The notes beneath the pieces are model-generated. The model made no database searches. It saw only the letters and a list, made by a program, of their open reading frames with translations, and was not told the origin of the DNA. From positions 1-53,789 of IMG/VR virus record IMGVR_UViG_3300028189_000018: DNA of 53,789 nt; one strand, given 5' to 3'. Positions within the stretch are counted from its first letter, which is position 1; each line of letters starts with the position of its first letter. Source of the stretch: a virus. Shown piece after piece: positions 1-6,459 of this stretch. Position numbers and translations under genes: made by a program.

Positions 1-1249
1 TCTTCCTAGAGAGGGTGGTGTAGCTTACCCAACAGGTGCAGATGCGACTATGACCTTTAATGTAAGCTCTAGTCTCAAGACTAATGCGAACATTGCACAG
101 TACGCTATTCCAGGTGTTTCTTTAAGAGTAACTAATACTCTTGATACAGCTATTGGTGATAACGCTCTTGTAGAGACATACTATAAGGGGGGTAAAGAGC
201 CTACTGTCGGTCAGACTTATTACATCGACTTCACTAGAGATCGTTCGAGTTTCAATACGAGGACTTTCACTAACCTTGCCGATGTTGTTCGTACTTATGG
301 TGAGATTTCTCTTGAGAACACCTTGTCAATGGGTGCGTTCCTTGCGTTCTCTAATGGAGCGACAGCACTTGCTTGTAAGCAAATCCAACTCGATACAGGA
401 GTAGTTTCACCTACTGAAGATCAGATGTTGATTGCAGTTCAACAGATTGAGGGTGAGATTGTACCAGGTCTTTCGCCAAGTGTGATCGTACCTCTGATGC
501 CAGCTTCGACAGCACTTCTCTCAGCGATTTCTAATCACTGTGATGTTCAGTCATCATTGCGTTATCGTTCAGAGCGTAGGGCTGTTCTTGGTTGTGCTGT
601 AGGTACTCAACCTCGTGATGCTCAAGCTCTTGCACAAGCAACAGGGAACTCTCGTATATGTTTGGTATATCCAGATATTGCTAACATTCGTTTTACAGAC
701 TCTCAAGGTGTGGCTCAAAGCTACTTTGTTGGTGGTGAGATGGTTGCAGTTGCAGTTGCTATGGCTACCTCCAATCCTACGATTGACTCAGCAGAGCCTT
801 GGACAAACAGGGTTATTAATGGGTTTACTGATCTTGGTCGTATCCTTGATGATGTTGACGCTAATACAACAGCTAACGCAGGTATCACCGTTCTCAAGCA
901 GACCCCACAAGGTATTCAAGTTAGACATGGTTTGACCACTAACATGACTTCTGTCCTTACCAAGACTCCGACTGTTGTTCAGATTGCCGATGATGTTCAC
1001 TTGCGTGTTCGTAATCTTTGTAATCGCTACATCGGTACTAAGTTTGTTCCGAATACGATTTCTCAGATTGAGGGTCGTGTGAATGGACTCTTTAAGCAAC
1101 TGGTTAGAGATCAGATCATCTCGACTTACACAGGTCTTACTGTAGCCACCGACCCTAACGACCCAACAGGTCTTTTGGTTGATGTGTTTTACAAGCCTGT
1201 ATTCCCTCTCCTTTACATTCAGTTCACCTTTACTGTACAAGGTAGCTGA
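1..1249 (+). CDS. Contractile tail sheath protein, C-terminal part (5' end outside window)
   Basis: The frame is open from base 2 to the stop at 1249, so the gene starts upstream of the window; the first ATG at 50 is internal. About 415 residues are visible. The C-terminal segment has the look of a myovirus tail sheath C-terminal domain: a hydrophobic stretch (SVIVPLMPAST), a conserved RFTDSQG-type loop, then a helical region with RNLCNRYIGTKFVPNT and a final beta segment (PLLYIQFTFTVQGS). Sheath subunits polymerise around the tail tube and contract to drive DNA injection. This is the main evidence that the phage is a myovirus. The family call rests on overall pattern rather than a single diagnostic motif. 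Confidence 0.72.
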   Translation, partial: LPREGGVAYPTGADATMTFNVSSSLKTNANIAQYAIPGVSLRVTNTLDTAIGDNALVETYYKGGKEPTVGQTYYIDFTRDRSSFNTRTFTNLADVVRTYGEISLENTLSMGAFLAFSNGATALACKQIQLDTGVVSPTEDQMLIAVQQIEGEIVPGLSPSVIVPLMPASTALLSAISNHCDVQSSLRYRSERRAVLGCAVGTQPRDAQALAQATGNSRICLVYPDIANIRFTDSQGVAQSYFVGGEMVAVAVAMATSNPTIDSAEPWTNRVINGFTDLGRILDDVDANTTANAGITVLKQTPQGIQVRHGLTTNMTSVLTKTPTVVQIADDVHLRVRNLCNRYIGTKFVPNTISQIEGRVNGLFKQLVRDQIISTYTGLTVATDPNDPTGLLVDVFYKPVFPLLYIQFTFTVQGS

Positions 1250-1281
1250 TTAAAGGAAAGTCCTCTCTAAGAGCAATCTAG

Positions 1282-1305
1282 GGGTTACCTTTACTGAACC
1301 CTTTT
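1282..1305 (+). terminator. Possible terminator after tail sheath gene
   Basis: A short hairpin, GGGTT (1282-1286) paired with AACCC (1297-1301), is followed by TTTT. It lies 30 nt after the sheath stop and covers the stop codon of the converging gene. It is short, so confidence is modest. Confidence 0.4.
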
Positions 1306-1782
1306 GATATAGTGTTTGAGGAAACTGCTCATGTCACTTGTGCATCGCTCTAAGTGGTCTTTAACTAGATTAGTATGCTTACGCTTTACACTAGCGTCTG
1401 AGGAGGTGCAGGAGTATCGGCTCAACATCGGTTGAGTGAACTTAAACTGCTTTACCAAGTGCCTTTCACCACTCATGGTCATAGCGTTTAAGTTCACTAC
1501 CCATTGATTGCCCCAGACCCCTGATGAGATCGAGTCCCCACCTAAATTCGCCCCAAGCGTTTCTTTACCCTCCCGACTTGAATAGAGACTGAAGTCAAGA
1601 GAGATCACATCACCTTTTGCGAGGTCGATTCGACCTAAACTCATGCCCTCAGATTGCAAGTCTGATCCTGATTCTGAGACACAGTGAGCCACGAGATCTT
1701 GGATCGAAAAGATCCGATCTGTGGTTGCTTGTTGGTAGTATCCTAGTGCATTTTTGTTTGTGGTTTTAAAAGTAAAGTTCAT
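1291..1782 (-). CDS. Hypothetical protein (163 aa)
   Basis: This intact reading frame starts at ATG 1782 with AAAGGAG eight bases upstream, so the start is well supported. I recognise no domain. The sequence is soluble and mixed alpha/beta, has no signal peptide, and carries two cysteines near residues 124 and 146. It converges on the tail sheath gene. It diverges from the DNA ligase gene across an inverted-repeat promoter, so the two are probably expressed together under the TGTGACCCC-class control. Confidence 0.6.
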   Translation of the reverse strand: MNFTFKTTNKNALGYYQQATTDRIFSIQDLVAHCVSESGSDLQSEGMSLGRIDLAKGDVISLDFSLYSSREGKETLGANLGGDSISSGVWGNQWVVNLNAMTMSGERHLVKQFKFTQPMLSRYSCTSSDASVKRKHTNLVKDHLERCTSDMSSFLKHYIKRVQ

Positions 1783-1810
1783 GTTGTACTCCTTTCAAAA
1801 GTTACATAAG

Positions 1811-1878
1811 GGTATATTTAGGGGGTCACAATTCTATGATAAGGGGTTTAGTTCAATGTGTGACCCCTTATTTATACC
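1811..1878. promoter_or_regulatory. Divergent promoter pair, TGTGACCCC class
   Basis: Two arms face away from each other. On the minus strand TGTGACCCCCTAAATATACC (1830 to 1811) ends 28 nt before the start at 1782. On the plus strand TGTGACCCCTTATTTATACC (1859 to 1878) ends 40 nt before the DNA ligase start. The arms match at 16 of 20 positions. Both downstream leaders contain CTTTTGAAAGGAG or CTCTTGAAAGGAG. The same block recurs at 31485-31569. The promoter role is inferred from position and repetition. Confidence 0.6.
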
Positions 1879-1918
1879 TTTATGCCATCAACACAATATC
1901 TCTTGAAAGGAGAACACC

Positions 1919-2875
1919 ATGCCAAAGAAAATCGAAAAAACATCAGAATGTGGAACATACGACTTTCTTCGTCCTCAACTCGCCAAAGGTTCTCACAAGG
2001 GCAAGGATGTCCTAGAGAAGATCGCAGGATCATCTCAGTGGGTAGGGGAGATGAAGCTAGACGGACACCGTATGCTCGTTGGTCAAACCTGTGCTTGGAG
2101 TCGTATAGGCAAGGACATCGCTCGTATGGATCATATCCAAAACGAGTGTCCAGTAGGCACTTTACTCGATGGGGAGATTTTGCCGAAGCAAGGAGCAGAA
2201 GGTTCTGATCGAGTCTCTAATCTCAGAGCAGATGACCCGACAGCACTTGGCTTCGTGGCTTTCGACATCCTCTACCATGAGGGTGAGTATGTGGGTGATC
2301 TCTCTTGGGATAAGCGTAGGGCTATCCTTGATGATGTTATCGAAGACAGCATGGAGCATATCTCACTTAGTCAGCTCTACTACATGAACGAGTGGACAAC
2401 TGAAAACCTCATGGAGATCGCTTCTGATCGGGGGCATGAGGGTATCATGCTCAAGAAGGTGTCTGAACCATACAAGGCTAATAGTAGATCGGCTTGGGTG
2501 AAGCATAAGTTCACAGACACTCATGATGTGGTGATCGTTGACGCAAATGCAAAGCCTAGTGAGTGGCGAGTACGACCAGGAGAGGTCTATCGTCAAGATG
2601 GTAAACTCTACCCAGAGGGGCTTCACACTGATCCTTGGGTCAAGGGATATGTGGGATTAAACTATGGTTTCTATGATCAGAATGGAACGCTCCGTATCGT
2701 AGGCTCACTTGGAGAGACAGGGCCTCGTGAAGACATGGAGAAGTTTGTTGGTCAAGTAGCTGAGATCAAGGCTTACGGTCAATACCCTACAGGAGCGTTG
2801 CGACACCCTGTCTTAGAGCGTTGGCGTGAAGACAAACTCCCTGAAGACTGTACCTTTGAGTTTGGATCTGTCTGA
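1919..2875 (+). CDS. ATP-dependent DNA ligase
   Basis: This enzyme seals nicks in duplex DNA through a lysyl-AMP intermediate, in phage replication and repair. Nucleotidyltransferase motifs are in order: motif I K-L-D-G with the catalytic lysine at residue 46; LDGEIL near 83-88; motif III FVAFDILY (112-119); motif IV EGIMLKK (174-180); motif V WVKHK (193-197). A C-terminal OB-type region ends with RHPVLERWREDK, which resembles motif VI. At 318 aa it is a compact viral-type ligase without extra DNA-binding domains. The start is preceded by GAAAGGAG. It is the first gene of a rightward unit driven by the TGTGACCCC-class promoter. Confidence 0.93.
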   Translation: MPKKIEKTSECGTYDFLRPQLAKGSHKGKDVLEKIAGSSQWVGEMKLDGHRMLVGQTCAWSRIGKDIARMDHIQNECPVGTLLDGEILPKQGAEGSDRVSNLRADDPTALGFVAFDILYHEGEYVGDLSWDKRRAILDDVIEDSMEHISLSQLYYMNEWTTENLMEIASDRGHEGIMLKKVSEPYKANSRSAWVKHKFTDTHDVVIVDANAKPSEWRVRPGEVYRQDGKLYPEGLHTDPWVKGYVGLNYGFYDQNGTLRIVGSLGETGPREDMEKFVGQVAEIKAYGQYPTGALRHPVLERWREDKLPEDCTFEFGSV

Positions 2876-2876
2876 T

Positions 2877-3176
2877 ATGAAAAAGCCGAGTCTTTTAATC
2901 GTGAAAAGCAGAGTGAAGATCGACCCTACATTTGAGAACCATATAGGGTACATCGACTTTAGTTTTGCGAATCGAGAGCACAAAAAGTTTGAAGGTGTCT
3001 TTCTCCAGATCTTTGGTTCTACTGACCGAAAGACACCGATACTTAGGAGTAGTATGACTCAAAGCCAGACCAAGCTCACAAATAACATCTCTATGAACTT
3101 AGTTGACTACGATGGGCTTGATATAGGATCATTCCTTGAGAGCCTAGAGGCAGTCTTCAATGTGGTCGAGGGCTGA
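2877..3176 (+). CDS. Hypothetical protein (99 aa)
   Basis: The ATG at 2877 begins one base after the ligase stop, so translation is probably coupled to the ligase; an upstream in-frame start would overlap the ligase and lacks a ribosome binding site. No domain is recognised. The middle part (IGYIDFSFANREHKKFEGVFLQIFG) looks like a small beta-rich fold. The 3' end overlaps the converging gene by 33 nt. A ligase accessory role is only guilt by position. Confidence 0.55.
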   Translation: MKKPSLLIVKSRVKIDPTFENHIGYIDFSFANREHKKFEGVFLQIFGSTDRKTPILRSSMTQSQTKLTNNISMNLVDYDGLDIGSFLESLEAVFNVVEG

Positions 3177-3413
3177 CTTAGAGACATAAACAGGTGTATG
3201 CTCACCCCAATATGCACCGAGTACATTAAACTCAAACCATTCAATAGCCATTGTGTGAGCTTCCTCTTCTGAGGTTTCTTTGTCTTGAAACTCTTTAACC
3301 CAGTGAGAAATCATAGCGTCTAGGTCATAAACGAGTTTGGGAGTTCCTTCTGCCACTCCGAGAATCATCGTGTCGAATGTTGATCGTGGTTCAAGATATA
3401 TAAGTTCGTCCAT
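3144..3413 (-). CDS. Hypothetical protein (89 aa)
   Basis: I chose the ATG at 3413 because a purine-rich GAAAGAGATGG lies just upstream; a longer version from a TTG at 3452 is less likely. The protein is acidic, with an aromatic cluster (WFEFNVLGAYWGE). No family is recognised. It converges with and overlaps the preceding rightward gene by 33 nt. Confidence 0.5.
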   Translation of the reverse strand: MDELIYLEPRSTFDTMILGVAEGTPKLVYDLDAMISHWVKEFQDKETSEEEAHTMAIEWFEFNVLGAYWGEHTPVYVSKSALDHIEDCL

Positions 3414-3490
3414 TTTTCCATCTCTTTCAGGTGTGTGTATGTCGTGGTTCAAAATATCTAAGATTTATCTCTTTTGAGTGGTATCTATTA

Positions 3491-3496
3491 TATAAT
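3491..3496 (+). promoter_or_regulatory. Possible -10 box before the methyltransferase gene
   Basis: TATAAT lies 62 nt before the ATG at 3559, inside an AT-rich stretch. No good -35 box is at the right spacing, so this is a weak call. Confidence 0.35.
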
Positions 3497-3558
3497 ACTA
3501 TTAGCCTTAATGGCTCAAGAGAACCTTTAAATCTTAAGTTGTGAACGAGGGGGAGAAA

Positions 3559-4269
3559 ATGGAAATTGGAAAGTCATATAGAGCATTACGCCATGACCAC
3601 ATAAGATCACTTCAAAGTGGGAATTCTTCTACACTCCACCACCCAGATGAAAAGATCAATCAAATACACAAGGCTTTAAATAGTCATGCAATAAGTGCAA
3701 ACCCAAAAATATTAGAGCTTTTTGGTGGGTTTGGAAATCTAACAGAAGAATATTCTAAGTTAGGGCACACTATTGTTATAGATAAGGATCAGAAAAAGGT
3801 TGCTCATCTAAGATCAAAGTTCAATGATGTTGAGGTCATTAAGGCTGATTCGTTTATTAAAATTTATGAGTTCCTTTCAGACAGAAAAACATTTGATCTC
3901 GTAGACGCTGACCCCTATGGGTTTCCTAATCGCTTGTTTCCTCATCTTTTTCTGCTTATGGAGAAGTCACTACTTTTTCTTACAGTACCAAAGCCCTCTG
4001 TCAACATTCTCAATGGTATGACCGAGACACATTTAACTTGTTATTATGGGCAGAGCAACCCCAGTCTTGAAGATATTATAGGTCAAATATCTGTATGGGG
4101 GTTGTGCCATTGGCGAAAAGTAGAACTGGTAGACCACTTAGATTTAAAATCTGTGTGGAGGCTTTGTTTTTCAGTAGAGAAGGTAAAAGCTACTGAATAT
4201 ACTGGCGTGAAAAACAACCCTAAGCACATAATTAAAGAATTAGACCCTAAGTTTTTCTTTGATCTCTAA
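3559..4269 (+). CDS. SAM-dependent methyltransferase, Trm1-like; candidate tRNA methyltransferase
   Basis: The Rossmann methyltransferase core is visible: motif I ILELFGGFGN (51-60), the acidic end of strand 2 at VIDKD (73-77), a motif around KADSF (95-99), and the catalytic motif IV DADPYGFPNR (117-126). The DPYG with a following P-N-R resembles the DP(Y/F)GSP motif of the Trm1 family, which methylates a guanine N2 in tRNA. The gene sits 78 nt upstream of the first tRNA, which supports a tRNA substrate, though a DNA or RNA base methyltransferase is also possible. The ATG at 3559 has GAGGGGGAG upstream; a GTG at 3541 is in frame but less likely. The length of 236 aa is shorter than cellular Trm1. 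Confidence 0.65.
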   Translation: MEIGKSYRALRHDHIRSLQSGNSSTLHHPDEKINQIHKALNSHAISANPKILELFGGFGNLTEEYSKLGHTIVIDKDQKKVAHLRSKFNDVEVIKADSFIKIYEFLSDRKTFDLVDADPYGFPNRLFPHLFLLMEKSLLFLTVPKPSVNILNGMTETHLTCYYGQSNPSLEDIIGQISVWGLCHWRKVELVDHLDLKSVWRLCFSVEKVKATEYTGVKNNPKHIIKELDPKFFFDL

Positions 4270-4286
4270 CTAGGGAATTGTATAAT
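4259..4286 (+). promoter_or_regulatory. Likely sigma70-type promoter of the tRNA cluster
   Basis: TTGATC (4259-4264), a 16 nt spacer, then TATAAT (4281-4286), 61 nt before the first tRNA. The -35 box overlaps the end of the methyltransferase gene. This arrangement would let host polymerase transcribe the tRNAs early. Confidence 0.5.
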
Positions 4287-4347
4287 ACAAGAGTCGCCTG
4301 ATGAGTTGGGCAACCCGCTCTTTGAAAACTTAGTGAACTTAATTTAA

Positions 4348-4420
4348 ACATTCGTAGCTCAGTTGGAAGAGCACCACTTTCCTAAAGTGGGGGTCACAGG
4401 TTCAAACCCTGTCGAGTGTA
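4348..4420 (+). tRNA. tRNA-Arg (CCT)
   Basis: A full cloverleaf can be drawn: acceptor ACATTCG/CGAGTGT, D stem GCTC/GAGC, anticodon stem CCACT/AGTGG with loop TTCCTAA giving anticodon CCT, T stem ACAGG/CCTGT with loop TTCAAAC, and discriminator A. CCA is not encoded. It reads AGG codons. Confidence 0.92.
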
Positions 4421-4485
4421 TTAGACCACCTCAACTTTCTTTTATTAATGCCTTGTATAAAAGAGGAATAGAGTAGGGGGTGTCT

Positions 4486-4624
4486 ATGAATAAAAAACAA
4501 GGTCAGTAAACTCACAAAAGCCCTTGATCGTGAGGAACTGATAAAGAACAAGGTAGGTCAAACTCTTAGACCTAAGAAGCCAAGGAACTTCTCCACCACA
4601 CTTAAGAGTACAACATTGAAATAG
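4486..4624 (+). pseudogene. Small gene with a one-base frame break
   Basis: The ATG at 4486, preceded by GTAGGGGGTG, opens a frame that stops after seven codons. Removing one A from the A6 run at 4492-4497 would join it to the open frame that ends at 4624. The product would then be 45 aa, very basic, beginning MNKNKVSKLTKALDREE. The break may be a decayed gene, a sequencing indel, or polymerase slippage on the A run. The following 25-codon gene starts 11 nt later. Function unknown. Confidence 0.4.
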
Positions 4625-4634
4625 GAGTATTACT

Positions 4635-4712
4635 ATGAGTAATCCAAATTATCCTTCTTCGACTGGTCGCCCTAGTGGCGGTGGTCGAGGTAACGCACCA
4701 AAAGGTAAATAA
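4635..4712 (+). CDS. Very small Gly/Pro/Ser-rich peptide (25 aa)
   Basis: The ATG at 4635 has ATAGGAG eight bases upstream. The peptide is polar and unstructured-looking, with a GGGRG motif and a basic end (APKGK). It sits between two tRNA genes. Its size makes the call uncertain; the good ribosome binding site is the main support. Confidence 0.4.
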   Translation: MSNPNYPSSTGRPSGGGRGNAPKGK

Positions 4713-4750
4713 GGTGTAAAGAAATCACATGGCACTTTTAAGTGCTTCTT

Positions 4751-4780
4751 CCACCCACTGTTGTTCCTAGTGGGTTGTGG
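4751..4780 (+). other. Stem-loop before tRNA-Arg(TCT)
   Basis: CCCACT pairs with AGTGGG, with an outer CCAC/GTGG extension and a bulge, followed by TAAAAAAGG. It may be a processing signal or a leaky terminator within the tRNA transcript. A smaller hairpin, GCACT/AGTGC, lies just upstream. Confidence 0.4.
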
Positions 4781-4798
4781 TAAAAAAGGAACACCTAA

Positions 4799-4870
4799 GC
4801 ACCAATAGCTCAGTGGAAGAGCATCGGCCTTCTAAGCCGCAGGTCGTAGGTTCAAATCCTACTTGGTGTA
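4799..4870 (+). tRNA. tRNA-Arg (TCT)
   Basis: Acceptor GCACCAA/TTGGTGT with one G-T pair, D stem GCTC/GAGC, anticodon loop CTTCTAA giving TCT, T stem GTAGG/CCTAC with loop TTCAAAT, discriminator A. The outermost anticodon-stem pair is T-C. It reads AGA codons and pairs functionally with the upstream CCT tRNA. Confidence 0.9.
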
Positions 4871-4872
4871 CT

Positions 4873-4960
4873 CGCTTGATTGGTATTTGCCTCTAGTGAT
4901 TCTCTTTATAGGGTTTTGTCTCTTTGGGGTGGAATTCTGGTTCGATTCCAGATTGAGCGA
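4873..4960 (+). ncRNA. tRNA-like element with normal T arm but no clear D or anticodon arm
   Basis: A seven-pair acceptor (CGCTTGA/TTGAGCG) and a five-pair T stem (TCTGG/CCAGA) with loop TTCGATT are clear. The 56 nt between them do not fold into standard D and anticodon arms. The best anticodon-like loop, CTTTATA, sits on a weak stem. It starts 3 nt after tRNA-Arg(TCT). It could be a degenerate class II tRNA, or the 5' domain of the structured RNA that follows. Confidence 0.5.
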
Positions 4961-5221
4961 CCATTTTCTGTTCTTTTATAGGAACTCTTCAAACAGACGC
5001 ATAGGGGGAATGGAGAAACAGATAAGCGTTTGCTTTGGTCTTGTCTGGGGGTTGTTTACGCCTCTTATTGCCACCGTTAAAGAGGATAATAGCTCTTGGG
5101 GAACTATGATTTCGCAACATAACCTAACCAAGAGGGGTGCAACCCATAAATGTACAATGGTGCAGTAGGGCATTACGCTGATGCGGACAAGGCATTGAGG
5201 AAGTCTGCTCATTCCTCTCGT

Positions 5222-5256
5222 TCACCTATTCTTTATCTTGTTATAAAGAATAGGTG
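5222..5256 (+). other. 14-bp stem-loop in the structured RNA region
   Basis: CACCTATTCTTTAT pairs perfectly with ATAAAGAATAGGTG around a CTTGTT loop. There is no U tract after it, so it is more likely an RNA structural element than a terminator. Confidence 0.6.
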
Positions 5257-5361
5257 AGCCTATAACCTCTTGGTTGGGGAGATAACTAGACCCTGTATTG
5301 TGTTCTTCGTGGTTGATGGACACAGTATGGTTATCGCTAGATTTCTAGTAAGGGTCGCTTA

Positions 5362-5435
5362 TGTACCATGTAGCTTAACGAATAAAGCCTTGTCATAGTA
5401 GGCAAGAGAACTAGGTGTAAGTCCTAGCGGGTACA
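5362..5435 (+). ncRNA. tRNA-like module with an enlarged anticodon loop
   Basis: Acceptor TGTACC/GGGTACA, D stem GCTT/AAGC, anticodon-like stem CTTGT/GCAAG around an 8-nt loop (CATAGTAG), and T stem CTAGG/CCTAG with the unusual loop TGTAAGT. The T loop lacks the usual TTC, and the acceptor has an unpaired base next to the T stem. It is probably a structural part of the surrounding RNA or a decayed tRNA. Confidence 0.45.
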
Positions 5436-5817
5436 CAGGATATTGGCGAAGATCATTTGTCTGCTGTAAAAGTTTGGCTGGCATTAGTCTTACAGAAGTT
5501 CCTCTTTTACTACTCGGTCGAAATCTGCAAACTAGAGGGGCGTAAATGACGAATGTTCTTCGTAGCGGGGAGAATCAAATTTTGATACTTCCTAACACCC
5601 TCTTGAAAGAGAGGGTGTTAAAATTACTAGGAATAACGCCAGTTTGTGGCTCTACGCTGATAGCAGTATGCACTTGGAGGGTCTAAGCCTACCCTACCCT
5701 AAGACTCATTCAACCCTTACTCGTTTAAGGGGGGCGAGCTTACCATAGCAGACCGAAAATTGCCCTGTGGTTTTCGTGGGGCATAACTTACTATAGGGAT
5801 AGGAAATCTAGCCCTTT

Positions 5818-5893
5818 GGACAGGTACTCCTAAGAGGTCAGACTGTAAATCTGATGTCTTAGGAGTACGCAGGTTCAAATCCTGCCCTGTCCA
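5818..5893 (+). tRNA. tRNA-Tyr (GTA), structurally aberrant
   Basis: A perfect acceptor (GGACAGG/CCTGTCC), anticodon stem TCAGA/TCTGA with loop CTGTAAA giving GTA, T stem GCAGG/CCTGC with loop TTCAAAT, discriminator A. Only about 13 nt lie between acceptor and anticodon stems, too few for a normal D arm. Instead TACTCCTAAGA (5825-5835) is perfectly complementary to TCTTAGGAGTA (5857-5867) in the variable region, giving an 11-pair helix stacked on the anticodon arm. Confidence 0.7.
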
Positions 5894-5910
5894 TTATAAA
5901 TGACGCTAGT

Positions 5911-6057
5911 CTAATCTAAACCATTTCCTACCGTCCACAGAGTAAACCATGATTTTTTATTTCTTGAAATCGCTCTTGTTACATCATTCGGATGTGGATC
6001 ATGGACTTTAGTGCCTAAATCTCTTTTCTTATAAGACGATCTTTGTCCTAAAAACAA
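5911..6057 (-). CDS. Small hypothetical protein, TTG start (48 aa)
   Basis: This open frame runs from a TTG at 6057 to a TAG at 5911; no ATG is present in frame. The product is basic and polar with a C-terminal WFTLWTVGNG. There is no Shine-Dalgarno. A copy of the leftward promoter motif ends only 12 nt upstream, so the message would be nearly leaderless. The coherent sequence and promoter support a gene, but its small size leaves doubt. Confidence 0.4.
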   Translation of the reverse strand: MFLGQRSSYKKRDLGTKVHDPHPNDVTRAISRNKKSWFTLWTVGNGLD

Positions 6058-6069
6058 AAAACGATACTT

Positions 6070-6084
6070 ATAAAGAGATTATTA
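6070..6084 (-). promoter_or_regulatory. Leftward promoter motif
   Basis: Minus-strand TAATAATCTCTTTAT, 12 nt before the TTG start at 6057. It is closest to the copy at 28530. Confidence 0.45.
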
Positions 6085-6106
6085 GAATAGACTTGTTTTC
6101 TCGTCC

Positions 6107-6409
6107 TTATCTACGATGTCTCCATTTTAACTCCCACACTGTATCGTCATTTTCTATCTTAATTCTCTTTTTTGTTTTTAAACTATAATTAACCTCTTTA
6201 TGCTCAGGAAAACGCACCAGAAGCCTCCCATGATCCACCCTCTTACCTCTTTTGTCAGTGACTGGGTGAGTGGTGAATTTGATGCGATGTTCTCTTTCGA
6301 TTTTTCTTATAGTTTCGTTATAAGGTTTTAATTTTTCTTTTGATTGTTTTTCAAGACGAGCAACCCTCATCTCAAGCTCATTAATGATTTCTGACGCTGA
6401 TCTTCTCAT
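6107..6409 (-). CDS. ASEII-tag protein (100 aa)
   Basis: It starts at ATG 6409 with AATGGAG ten bases upstream. Residues 1-22 are the shared tag (MRRSASEIINELEMRVARLE), an amphipathic helix with heptad-spaced I8, L12, V16 and L19. The rest is a short basic domain rich in Lys and Arg (RKIEREHRIKF, then LLVRFPEHKEV). It has the leftward promoter motif and the leader element CATTAACCCCTAA upstream. No known family. It is the smallest tagged protein here; a nucleic-acid-binding cargo is conceivable from its charge. Confidence 0.65.
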   Translation of the reverse strand: MRRSASEIINELEMRVARLEKQSKEKLKPYNETIRKIEREHRIKFTTHPVTDKRGKRVDHGRLLVRFPEHKEVNYSLKTKKRIKIENDDTVWELKWRHRR

Positions 6410-6459
6410 GGTTCGTTCTCCATTGTAGTTAGGGGTTAATGAGACACTTATGAGATGGG

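Larger units (their letters stand above)
4961..5817 (+). ncRNA. Candidate large structured non-coding RNA
   Basis: This 857 nt stretch has no credible gene; the short frames in it lack ribosome binding sites. It holds many RNA-type stem-loops: CCTCTT/AAGAGG; CTCTTGG/CCAAGAG; GAGGAA/TTCCTC; a 14-pair stem at CACCTATTCTTTAT; an 11-pair stem with several G-T pairs around 5290-5330; TAACACCCTCT/AGAGGGTGTTA (5593-5603 with 5610-5620) inside an outer TTCCTA/TAGGAA; CGAAAA/TTTTCG with a possible pseudoknot. It also encloses a tRNA-like module. Its size, fold density and place between phage tRNAs match the GOLLD and ROOL classes of giant RNAs, but I cannot confirm membership. An intron-bearing tRNA is an alternative. 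Confidence 0.6.

Noticed and set aside
788-1240. Long minus-strand open frame inside the tail sheath gene
   Set aside because: It lies wholly within a well-supported coding sequence on the other strand and has no ribosome binding site or recognisable domain.
4863-5212. Short frames on both strands in the structured RNA region
   Set aside because: Neither has a ribosome binding site, both overlap the strong stem-loops, and the plus-strand frame starts inside a tRNA.
5593-5620. Intrinsic terminator at the strong 11-bp stem
   Set aside because: The stem is followed by AAAATT on the plus strand and by no U tract on the minus strand, so it is more likely part of the structured RNA.
4799-5893. 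Group I intron splitting a tRNA
   Set aside because: Both flanking tRNAs are complete on their own and no clear P7 or P3 core or internal endonuclease gene was found. It is kept only as an alternative.
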